Below, one piece after another: positions 53,393 through 60,809 of a stretch of 64,000 bases of DNA. Numbering within the stretch: the first letter of the stretch is position 1; each line of letters begins with the position of its first letter. Both the position numbers and the translations under genes were made by a program. The notes under the pieces were generated by a model that searched no databases, was not told the DNA's origin, and saw only the letters and a program-made list of their open reading frames with translations. Origin of the DNA: Streptomyces sp. NRRL F-525 (GTDB lineage: Bacteria; Actinomycetota; Actinomycetes; Streptomycetales; Streptomycetaceae); NCBI RefSeq assembly GCF_000716605.1, contig NZ_JNXE01000004.1:351795-415794 (forward strand), given 5' to 3'.

Positions 53393-55000
53393 TCAGTTGT
53401 TGCGGGGGTGAGGTGGCCCGGCGAGCAGGACGGGTTCGACGGCTTCGTAGTGGTTGCGTTCGCGTGCGGTGGCGCGTCTGCCGGTGAGGAGGGTGCCGAG
53501 GACTCCGCAGAGGAAGCCGGCCGGGACGGAGACGAGGGCGGTGGTGGTGTAGGGGAACCAGTTGAAGTCGGTGTCGGGGAAGGCGGATTGGGGGGTGCCG
53601 GAGACGAGGTTGGTGCCGGTCATGAGGATGAGGACGCTGAGGGTGCCGCCGATGAGGGTGGCCAGCAGACCGGCACGGGTGTAGCGGCGCCAGAACAGGC
53701 CGAGGACGAGGGCGGGTGCGATGGCGGAGGCGCCGAGGCAGAAGGAGATGATGGCCAGGGGCTGGAGGCTGCGGTGCTGGGCGAGGACGGCGAGTGCGAT
53801 CACCGGTACCCCCACCCCCAGAGCGGCCAGCCGCGCCAGCGCCATCTCCCGCAACGGTGCCGTGCCGGTGCGGGCGAGGACGTCGTGGGCCAGGGAGTTG
53901 GCGCAGGCCAGGGTCATGCTGGCGACCGATGCCAGGAGGGTCAGAAAGATGGCGGTGGTGACGGTGGTGAACAGCAGGCCCTCCGCGCGGGAGAGGCCGG
54001 TCCCGAAGGCGGCGCGTGCGCCGAGGAGGTAGGCGGTGTTGCCGTGTGGGTCGGCGGCTGCGACTGCCTTGCCCCCGATGAGGGCGGTTGCCCCCACCGT
54101 GATGACGGTCATGACCGCCATGAACAGGGCGACCGCCGAGACGGCCCAGGACATCGCGCGGCGTACCTGGCGGGTGCTGCCGGCGGTGTACATGCGCATG
54201 GTGACGTGCGGCAGGCAGGCGCCGCCCAGCACGATCGCGCACTGCGTGCTCACCATGTCCAGGGCGGGGTGCTGTCCGCCGGCGAACTGCAGGCCGTAGC
54301 GCAGATACCCCGGCCCGGCGCCGCTGTTGTGCGCGGCCGTCTGGAACAGGGTGCGCGGACTCCAGCCGAAGGTGTGCAGGATGAGCGCGGCGACGACGAG
54401 CCCCGAACCGAGCAGGATGACGGTCTTGAGGATCTGGATCAGGGCGGTGCCGCGCATCCCCCCGATGGCCGCGTACGTGATCATCAGTGCTCCGGCTCCG
54501 ACGATGCAGCCGGTGCGCATCGTGCTGTCGGAGAAGCCGAGGACGAATGCCAGCAGCTGTCCCACACCGGCGAGTTGGACGACCATCATGGGCATGAGTG
54601 CGGCCAGCGTGACCGCGCACGCGGTGATGCGTACCGCGCGCCCCGGCATACGGCGGGCCAGCACGTCGCCCATGGTGAAGCGGCCGGTGTGGTGCAGGGG
54701 TTCGGCGAGCACGAACATCAGGAGCAGCAGGGAGAGCAGCGTGCTCAGCGCCAGCACCACCCCGTCGTAGCCGCACAGCGCGATGATCCCGCCGACCGTG
54801 AGGACGGTGGCCGCCGAGATGTAATCACCCGCGATGGCCAGGCCGTTGCGCAACGGCGACAGCAACCGGTAGCCGGTGTAGAACTCGTCCAGGTCGTCCC
54901 GGTCGGGGCCGGTGATCACACACAGCAGCAGCGTGAGGGTCACGACACTGAAGAACGCCACGAGCGACCAGGACTGCGCGGGGCCGGCGAACTCCGTCAC
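53393..55000 (-). CDS. Sodium:solute symporter, ActP/MctC-like monocarboxylate transporter
   Basis: A 535-residue SSS-family transporter with about 13 helices. LDEFYTGYRLLSPLRNGLAI, then AGDYISAATVL, is the ActP N-terminus. FTMGDVLARRMPGRAVRITA, GGMRGTALIQILKTVILL and ACLPHVTMRMYTAGSTRQVR are characteristic, and ASVASMTLACANSLAHDVLA follows. Such carriers take up acetate, propionate or pyruvate with Na+ or protons. The GTG start at 55000 overlaps the stop of the upstream DUF485 gene by four bases, so it is translated with it. It is convergent with the antiporter. Confidence 0.92.
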   Translation of the reverse strand: MTEFAGPAQSWSLVAFFSVVTLTLLLCVITGPDRDDLDEFYTGYRLLSPLRNGLAIAGDYISAATVLTVGGIIALCGYDGVVLALSTLLSLLLLMFVLAEPLHHTGRFTMGDVLARRMPGRAVRITACAVTLAALMPMMVVQLAGVGQLLAFVLGFSDSTMRTGCIVGAGALMITYAAIGGMRGTALIQILKTVILLGSGLVVAALILHTFGWSPRTLFQTAAHNSGAGPGYLRYGLQFAGGQHPALDMVSTQCAIVLGGACLPHVTMRMYTAGSTRQVRRAMSWAVSAVALFMAVMTVITVGATALIGGKAVAAADPHGNTAYLLGARAAFGTGLSRAEGLLFTTVTTAIFLTLLASVASMTLACANSLAHDVLARTGTAPLREMALARLAALGVGVPVIALAVLAQHRSLQPLAIISFCLGASAIAPALVLGLFWRRYTRAGLLATLIGGTLSVLILMTGTNLVSGTPQSAFPDTDFNWFPYTTTALVSVPAGFLCGVLGTLLTGRRATARERNHYEAVEPVLLAGPPHPRNN

Positions 55001-55404
55001 GGCCGCCCCTGCCCCTCACGCCCCTCGCGCGCCGCCCGTCGTACCCGGCGGGCGAGAGGGTCGACGAAGCGGCGCGCGGTGAGCTCGTAGAAGATGACCG
55101 CCAGCCACGTCACCGGCAGCTGTACCAGCGCCAGGACCAGTCCGAACGGCAGCCCGCCGGGCGCCGACCGCGTCATCAGGGACGGCACCTTGACGGTCAG
55201 GGCCAGGAAAGCCGCGAAATAGCCGAGCGCGGCGAACGCGGCCACCCGTCGCTGCCAGCGGCAGGCCCGCCGTAGCAGCCGCAGGTCCCGGTGCGGGCCG
55301 GTCCACGGACGGACCTGGCCCACGGCCCACCCCGGCGCCACAGCCGAAGCATGCCGTCCGGCCCGGTGCGCCAGCGGACGTAACTCGGAGCTGTCGGAAG
55401 ACAT
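54997..55404 (-). CDS. DUF485-family small membrane protein
   Basis: 135 residues. The basic N-terminus is followed by two hydrophobic segments (VAAFAALGYFAAFLALTVKV, FGLVLALVQLPVTWLAVIFY) and the DUF485 ending YELTARRFVDPLARRVRR. DUF485 proteins are encoded beside ActP-type symporters and are thought to be small accessory subunits. ATG 55404 has AGGAG eight bases upstream. The overlap with the symporter start (54997-55000) marks one operon. Confidence 0.88.
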   Translation of the reverse strand: MSSDSSELRPLAHRAGRHASAVAPGWAVGQVRPWTGPHRDLRLLRRACRWQRRVAAFAALGYFAAFLALTVKVPSLMTRSAPGGLPFGLVLALVQLPVTWLAVIFYELTARRFVDPLARRVRRAAREGREGQGRP

Positions 55405-55871
55405 CCCAAGATCTCCTAGAGGGTCGTGGGCCCCACAAGGCACGGACCGCGAGAACGCGGGGAAACGGCCCGGTCATCGCACGCTATGCGGCCCTCGCAC
55501 CCGGCGCAGCACTTCCGACGAACTCCCTGATGAAACCCGCCGTGGCGCTCTGACCTCGGTTGTTGCGGATGAGGACAGGGGGACGGGGGAGTACGGGAGT
55601 GCCCTGTGAGCCCTTCGGCACGCCGAAAAAGTCCGACGCACGCTCAGCCACGTATACGCCCACACACACCACAGCCTGGCCCCCCACGACCGCCCATGCT
55701 GCTTCAGCCGAGCACGGGCGAGCAGTACGACGAGCGTGGACAGTGTGGCGGCAGCTGTACGGGCGGGGCGGGAGGGAGCCCGGTTGGGGCGCCGATCCGT
55801 CTTGGTCTCTCCCGCGTGGACGGTAAGTCACACCGCGCGACAGACCGACCAGCCCGAAGAGGCGATTCCGG
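55405..55871. other. Region without a supported gene
   Basis: Between the DUF485 gene and the transposase remnant. Several 60-115-codon frames overlap on both strands without convincing codon bias or family resemblance. A minus-strand frame at 55484-55831 is the longest (115 codons) but looks random. The sequence is less GC-rich than its neighbours, which fits a stretch of foreign or decayed DNA. Confidence 0.4.
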
Positions 55872-56275
55872 TTAAGAATCCGGGAATTCCAAAACGGCGG
55901 TCGGATTCGGTCCCGTCAACTGCCCCCTTTGAGGGCCCGGACGCTGGCGGAGTCGATCGCGCAGCGCGACCAGTCCAGCCCGCCGCGGGAGCCGAGTTCG
56001 TCCAGGACCAGGCGGTGGAGCTTGGCCCACACCCGGGCCTCGGTCCACTCGGTGAACCGGCGGAAGGCGGTGACGCCGGACAGGCCGAATCCCGGTGGCA
56101 GTTGGTTCCACGTGCAGCCCGAGGTGGCTACGAAGATGATCGCGGCAAGCACCTCGCGGTCCCCTCGTCGACGGTGTCCTCCGCCCTGCGGGCGTTCCGG
56201 TGCCGGCGGGACCACCCGCTGGAACAACTCCCACAGGTCTTCCGGCGCCAACCGTTCGACAAGAGCAGCAGTCAT
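55872..56275 (-). pseudogene. IS5-family transposase, N-terminal remnant
   Basis: MTAALVERLAPEDLWELFQR, ERPQGGGHRRRGDREVLAAI, VATSGCTWNQLPPGFGLSGV, TAFRRFTEWTEARVWAKLHR and LVLDELGSRGGLDWSRCAID match the first ORF of two-frame IS5-type transposases. The first frame ends at RALKGGS, and a shift leads to LTGPNPT, which in intact elements continues into the catalytic part. Here it runs into unrelated bases and stops at 55872. About two thirds of the transposase is missing. Confidence 0.75.
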
Positions 56276-56426
56276 CACCCCAGAGTGCCGCAAGATCACA
56301 CCAACTGAAATGACGTCTAATCGGACGGACACACCCGATCAGCAGACCAACCGGCCAATGAGACACGTTCTCCGACCTCGTGCACGGTTGGCCGTGGCAC
56401 GTCGAGGTGTGTGGCGTTGTCGGTGT

Positions 56427-56762
56427 TCAGGCTCGAAGGCCGTGATCGAGGGTGGCGGTCTGCTGGTGTGAGAGCAGTCCGGCGACGGCTTGGACGATGT
56501 CACTCATGTACTCGCGTCGGCCAAGGTGGCGGGTCAGAGCCCGCCAGTTCTTGAGGTACGCGATGCCGTGCTCGACGCGGATACGGCGTGAGGAGTGCGC
56601 TTTGCGCTGGAGTTCGTGCCGTTCCTCGTACCAGGCGGGAGCGTTCTTCTTGAACTTGCGATGCGGTGGCGTCACCACGCGTCCGCCGGCCTGTGCTCCC
56701 ATGCCCTGGTAGCCGGCGTCCGCGAGGATCTCCATGAACGGTCCGTCAACCAGGAGCTGCAC
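56427..56762 (-). pseudogene. Transposase C-terminal remnant (DDE type, IS5-like)
   Basis: 111 codons covering the C-terminal half only: FMEILADAGYQGMGAQAGGR, VVTPPHRKFKKNAPAWYEER, ELQRKAHSSRRIRVEHGIAY, LKNWRALTRHLGRREYMSDI. It includes the late catalytic Asp (ADAGYQG) and Glu (VEHGIAYLKN), but the first half is absent. The upstream edge at about 56762 joins a helicase fragment of the other strand. It belongs to a different element from the remnant at 55872. Confidence 0.75.
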
Positions 56763-56775
56763 CAGGCCCAGCTGC

Positions 56776-56976
56776 CGGGCCTACTGGCACGTGGAGACCA
56801 GCCGCCGACAACGGTTCCACCTGGGCCGCTGGCTGTCCCGCCAACGCACCAACCGTGGCCGCCTGACCCCCTACGAGATCCTCGCGCTGACATGACTGGG
56901 CATGGTCTGGCACAGCCACGCTCTCCGCACCCGCCCTACCGCGTACCACCAGAGCGGGGCACTGCGCGCCGCCTGA
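56776..56976 (+). pseudogene. Helicase-associated-domain fragment
   Basis: In frame from TAC 56782: AYWHVETSRRQRFHLGRWLS, then RQRTNRGRLTPYEILALT, stop (56893-56895), LGMVWHSH. The LGxWLxxQRxxxxxGxLxxxxxxxLxxLGMVW pattern is that of the helicase-associated repeats in large Streptomyces helicases, many of which lie near chromosome ends. The in-frame stop and the missing body show that it is a relic. The transposase fragment at 56427-56762 abuts it. Confidence 0.5.
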
Positions 56977-57203
56977 GCACCGGCCGCGACACGGCCGGTG
57001 CCGCCTTCGGCGCCCACTCGCTACCAGCTCTCCGCGCCGGGGCCGGGGACGCTGCACCCAGCGTCCTGGCTTTCGTCACCATGACGCCGGACGGAACGGA
57101 GTGGGGCATGGCTCTGGACAGCGTGCACCCTGGCACGCCTCGGCCGGTAGAGGCGGTGGATATCCCACAGCCCTGCTGGGATTGCGAAGCGTAGGGTTCT
57201 TCC

Positions 57204-59072
57204 GTGCCTGATCTTCCGTCAGATAACCTCCGCCTTTTCCTTCCTCTGCCTCCCGCTGCGGGCAGCGCTGGGGGAACGGGGCCGGTCCAGCCCGGCCTGG
57301 CGTGGGCGGCGCAGCGCCTGGCACTCACCCCGGTGCCTGCCAGTCGTTCATGGCTGGAACTTGCCCGGGTCTACGTGATCGCCCGCGAGTACCTGGGACC
57401 CGCCGAACACGCCCGTGGCCGGGAACTGGACTGCGAGGCGTGGATCACGGCGCTGCTGGCCAGGTACTCCCGCGAGGAGTACCTGCAGGTCCTGGCGGCC
57501 CTCAATCACGCGACCACCAGTGACGCGCTGACGGCGATCTACCAGGAACGATTCCTCTCGCGGCTCGCCCCGGACGCAGCGCAGCACCTGCGTACGGCCC
57601 TGGCCGGCGGGGTCGACGGACGGCAGCGCTGGTTCCTGGCACGGCAGATCGTGCTGCGCACCATGCGCCTGATTTTGGTGTCCCCCCGCCCCGAGGCTGA
57701 CAGCGTGCAGGCAGAGATCGCCACCGCGGTCGCGCAACTCGATCTGGAGTGCGCCTCGGTCCTGCTGGTCCACCTGGTCGGGGACACCCTCACCCGGGAG
57801 CGGACGCCCGGGGAGCCGCTGCTCGGCGGCAGTCCGCAGTCCCTGGCGATGGAGATGATCGCCAACAACCTGTTCAACGAGCCGGACGACGCCGGCGACC
57901 TGCTCGCGCGACACCGTCTGCTGTGGATCCTGCATGGAGACCGCATCGTGGGCGCCAGAGCGCGCCCTGTGAGCATGCTCGAAGAGGCCACCGGCCTGGC
58001 CTTCGACGACATCACCGCCCTCGCCTTCGCTTACTACTCCAGCATCGCCTCGCACACCCCTGACAACCCCGTCGTGGTGAACGCCCTCACCGGCATCGCG
58101 GTCGACCCCGAAGTGATCGAACGCTTCCTCGACCGCTTCGCGGTCCGCCCCGATGACCTAGCCGCACGACTGCGTGACTGCCCCCTGCCGTGGCAACTGC
58201 TCCCGATCCAGGACCGCCCGCTGCTGCGCCTGGGCGACAGCGTCGTGGTCCTGGACGAGCGCTATCTCCTGGAACGGGCCACCCAGGGCCTGTACTGGCT
58301 GGTCCACGACCATGAGAAGATCCAGTACGGCGAGAAGGCACGCCTGCAGTGGACCCAGGCCTATGCGGCGATGGTGGAAGACCGGGTGAAGGAGCAGCTG
58401 CGCCGCCTGGCTCCACCGCTCGTGGGAGGCAGCGCCAGTACCTTCTTCACCGAGGACGAGCTCGCCCTGGCCTTCCCGAAGACCAAGGCGGCGGATGTCG
58501 GTATCGATTTCGGGACCAGCACCGTGCTGGTCGAGATCGTGAGTGCGACCGTCAGTGTCGCCACTCGCGAGCGCGCCGATGCCGATGCCTTCCGCAAGGA
58601 CGCGGAGAAGATCGTCGTGAAGAAAGCCCGACAGCTCTCCGTGACAGCCCACAACCTCCTCACCGATCCACAGCCGGCACACTCCCCGCTCACCGGGCCT
58701 GCGAAGAAAGTCTTCCCGGTCGCGGTCCGCGGCGGTCATTTCCCCGTCAACCCGATCACCCGCCATTACCTCGAGGAGTGCTTCGCCGACGAGAGGCTCT
58801 TCCAGCACAGCGGCATCCAGGACCTGGCCCTGCTGGACACGGAGGAGCTGGAAGCCTGCGAGGCCCTGCACCAGAACCTGCACCTCACCCTGCCGGACTT
58901 GCTGGCCGACTGGCAGGCATCCGAGTACAGCAAGGCGTCCTTCCGCAGCTTCCTGACGCTGCGGTTCGGCGGTCACAACATCGGCCGTCCCGACGACATT
59001 GAGGCCGCCTTGCACGAGACCACGGACATGATCGCGAGCCGGCTCGGGTTCCGGGAGGACAGCACAGGATGA
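57204..59072 (+). CDS. Large protein of unknown function with a possible nuclease-like C-terminal segment
   Basis: 622 residues and no family I can name. GTG 57204 follows TAGGGT-N6, a -10-like box placed as in leaderless transcripts; there is no strong Shine-Dalgarno. The first 420 residues are mostly helical (ARVYVIAREYLGPAEHARGR, YLQVLAALNHATTSDALTAI, LAMEMIANNLFNEPDDAGDL, RHRLLWILHGDRIVG). Around residues 431-470, ADVGIDFGTSTVLVEIVSAT and EKIVVKKARQL look like the acidic core strand pair of a restriction-nuclease-type fold (Asp431/Asp435, Glu444, then a Lys-rich helix). That is suggestive only; the canonical E-x-K is not present. Codon bias is normal, so it is a real gene. It sits between IS relics and the tap/tpg operon. 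Confidence 0.75.
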   Translation: MPDLPSDNLRLFLPLPPAAGSAGGTGPVQPGLAWAAQRLALTPVPASRSWLELARVYVIAREYLGPAEHARGRELDCEAWITALLARYSREEYLQVLAALNHATTSDALTAIYQERFLSRLAPDAAQHLRTALAGGVDGRQRWFLARQIVLRTMRLILVSPRPEADSVQAEIATAVAQLDLECASVLLVHLVGDTLTRERTPGEPLLGGSPQSLAMEMIANNLFNEPDDAGDLLARHRLLWILHGDRIVGARARPVSMLEEATGLAFDDITALAFAYYSSIASHTPDNPVVVNALTGIAVDPEVIERFLDRFAVRPDDLAARLRDCPLPWQLLPIQDRPLLRLGDSVVVLDERYLLERATQGLYWLVHDHEKIQYGEKARLQWTQAYAAMVEDRVKEQLRRLAPPLVGGSASTFFTEDELALAFPKTKAADVGIDFGTSTVLVEIVSATVSVATRERADADAFRKDAEKIVVKKARQLSVTAHNLLTDPQPAHSPLTGPAKKVFPVAVRGGHFPVNPITRHYLEECFADERLFQHSGIQDLALLDTEELEACEALHQNLHLTLPDLLADWQASEYSKASFRSFLTLRFGGHNIGRPDDIEAALHETTDMIASRLGFREDSTG

Positions 59073-59160
59073 GTGGTGAGCCGTAGATCTTACGGTCCGT
59101 CGTCCTCCGGCGGTCGGGATGCGATGCTGATGCGCCTGAACGAGCAGCTGGGGGCTGTCG

Positions 59161-59852
59161 ATGAGCACGCAGGAGGACATGGTGACTGTCTCTGTGGCGA
59201 TACTGGTCCCTGTCGTGACCGCAGCTGCCGGCGTGGTGAGTCTGCGGGCGCAGGGCCGGCGGCTGCGCCGATCGCGAGCGGGCCGCCGCCGACTGGCCTT
59301 CGAGGACGCGACTCAGCAGGTGGCCTTCGCCACCGAATGGTGGAAGGCGAAGCAGTTGACCGCCGGAACACCGGAAGCGCTCCAGGCCCCGACCGCGGTG
59401 GTGAACGGCTGGCTGGACGAGGCGTCCGCGCGGCCGAGCAGGCCGACACCGCCGAGGAATCCCATATCCCGGTCAGTGGACTGCTGCTGTTCTACCGGTT
59501 CCGCCGCCGCTCCGCGAAGGCCATCCGGGTCGGCTTCTATGTGGCGCTGAGCTTCATGGCCAGCGTGGTCACTGTGGTCATGAACGACGCCGAGTCCCGC
59601 GAGGCCGTCGGTTTCAATGTATGGATCCTGGCCTCCTCAGGGATATTCGCTGTTCCCGCGCTTCTGGGCCGTCTCCGCCGACTCTGTGGACCAACGCTGA
59701 GGCGGTCCGCGCTGACCGAAGCCTGGACCGCCGAGGGGACGCGGCAAGTCCGCCAACTTACCCAGCCCCGGCTGGTTGCTGCCCGTGCGCTGGACTGCCG
59801 GTTCCCCGGCGAAGACGGCAACTGGCATAAGACGGCCAGCAGTTCGGCATAA
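59161..59852 (+). pseudogene. Membrane protein gene with an internal frameshift
   Basis: The first part, from ATG 59161, reads VTVSVAILVPVVTAAAGVVS (a membrane helix), QVAFATEWWKAKQLTAGTPE and ALQAPTAVVNGWLDEAS. Near 59428 it leaves a plausible frame. The next frame continues well: AEQADTAEESHIPVSGLLLF, YRFRRRSAKAIRVGFYVALS, FMASVVTVVMNDAESREAVG, NVWILASSGIFAVPALLG. A -1 (or +2) shift joins both into one protein of about 230 residues with three helices. It could be a real inactivation, a sequencing error, or less likely a programmed shift. Function unknown. Confidence 0.5.
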
Positions 59853-59864
59853 GTGGCCTGGCTG

Positions 59865-60260
59865 TCAGCTCTGTGTCGCAGAGGTGTCCGGACCTTGGCC
59901 GGACACCCGGACCGCACCGCTGACGATCATCAACTCGCGAGCTGACCATGCCCGGTGACATCTGTCGCACACCGTCTTGAGCCACCCTGCTGGCGCGTCG
60001 CCGCGGCCTCTTGCCCGCTCCGGAGCGCCGCAGAACTCGCAGAGAGCGGAAGCATCCGCTTCGGCGGCTCTGATGAGAGACGCGAGCGGGCCGCGGGCGC
60101 TTCCTTCGGCGGTTTCGATAGGCACCCGCAGGCCGCCGAACTTCTCCTTCACATCGACTACGCGGTAGTCGGGGCTGGCAGCGACCAGTTGCTCGTGCAG
60201 GCGGAGCAGCGCAGCGTGCCAGCCCGGGCCGACGGCCCGGATGCGGCAAGGGATCTGCAG
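59865..60260 (-). CDS. Small zinc-ribbon-like protein (KEKFGGLR family)
   Basis: About 131 residues. The order GPGWHAALLRLHEQLVAASP, DYRVVDVKEKFGGLR, ALCEFCGAPERARGRGDAPA, GWLKTVCDRCHRAWS matches a widespread actinobacterial family with a GWH...KEKFGGLR core and a CxxC...CxxC zinc ribbon. The frame is open upstream to 60290 but has no ATG or GTG before the conserved GWH. The best candidate start is CTG at 60260. A GTG at 60152 would remove half of the core. So the gene either uses a rare start or has lost it. Confidence 0.55.
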   Translation of the reverse strand: MQIPCRIRAVGPGWHAALLRLHEQLVAASPDYRVVDVKEKFGGLRVPIETAEGSARGPLASLIRAAEADASALCEFCGAPERARGRGDAPAGWLKTVCDRCHRAWSARELMIVSGAVRVSGQGPDTSATQS

Positions 60261-60362
60261 GGGAGGCGTATCCGGCGTCCCTCTTGAACGGGCATGTCCT
60301 CATCGTCCCCCAAGCGGCAGGACGCCTGCCCTCTGACCGCCCTGTGGTGTGGATAACCAAAC

Positions 60363-60399
60363 AACAACACGTTGTTTAGTTGAATTATTATGGTAGGCT
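60363..60399 (+). promoter_or_regulatory. Promoter and palindromic operator of the tap-tpg operon, leaderless layout
   Basis: AACAAC-AC-GTTGTT (60363-60376) is an inverted repeat overlapping a -35-like TTGTTT (60372-60377). TAGGCT (60394-60399), a good -10 hexamer, lies 16 bases farther. The ATG at 60406 is seven bases after the -10, the normal transcription start, so the message is probably leaderless. This is the most AT-rich spot of the region. Confidence 0.65.
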
Positions 60400-60405
60400 G
60401 GCCGC

Positions 60406-60792
60406 ATGCCACGTGATGCTCGCGACGAGGCTCGCCGACGGTTGTCTGCGCTCGCAGAGGACCCCACCGCCCGCTGGGCCCCGGTGCGCAGCCTGGAAGA
60501 GGATGCCGCACTGCTGGGACGGCTGATGATGGCTACCGCCAATCATCAGCAAAGCGGCGACCAGGCGGCAGACGTGACCCCGGACGATGTGGGTGCGGCG
60601 CTCAGTCTTTTCGAGGACATGCGTCATCAGCTGGACCGGCTGGAAACCCAGGTGGTCATCGAGGCCAGGCGTCGCGACATGGACTGGCGGCAGATCGCCC
60701 GGCATCAGGGGCTCAACTCCTCCCAGGCCGCTTCGCAGCGCTATCAGCGGCTGATGACCCGCCTCGAAGAGATTCGTCAGGGTGTCAGGTAG
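60406..60792 (+). CDS. Small HTH-like protein at the head of the tap-tpg operon
   Basis: 128 residues, mostly helical. DARDEARRRLSALAEDPTAR at the start, LFEDMRHQLDRLETQVVIEA in the middle, then MDWRQIARHQGLNSSQAASQ, whose helix-turn-helix look (W-R-x-I-A-x-x-x-G-x-x-x-S-Q-A-A) resembles short DNA-binding proteins. There is no Shine-Dalgarno, but the -10 box is placed for a leaderless start exactly at this ATG. It ends 17 bases before tap, which has its own strong GGGAGGAGGA site. It may autoregulate the operon through the AACAAC/GTTGTT palindrome. I know of no characterised homologue. Confidence 0.7.
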   Translation: MPRDARDEARRRLSALAEDPTARWAPVRSLEEDAALLGRLMMATANHQQSGDQAADVTPDDVGAALSLFEDMRHQLDRLETQVVIEARRRDMDWRQIARHQGLNSSQAASQRYQRLMTRLEEIRQGVR

Positions 60793-60809
60793 AGGGAGGA
60801 GGAACGCAG

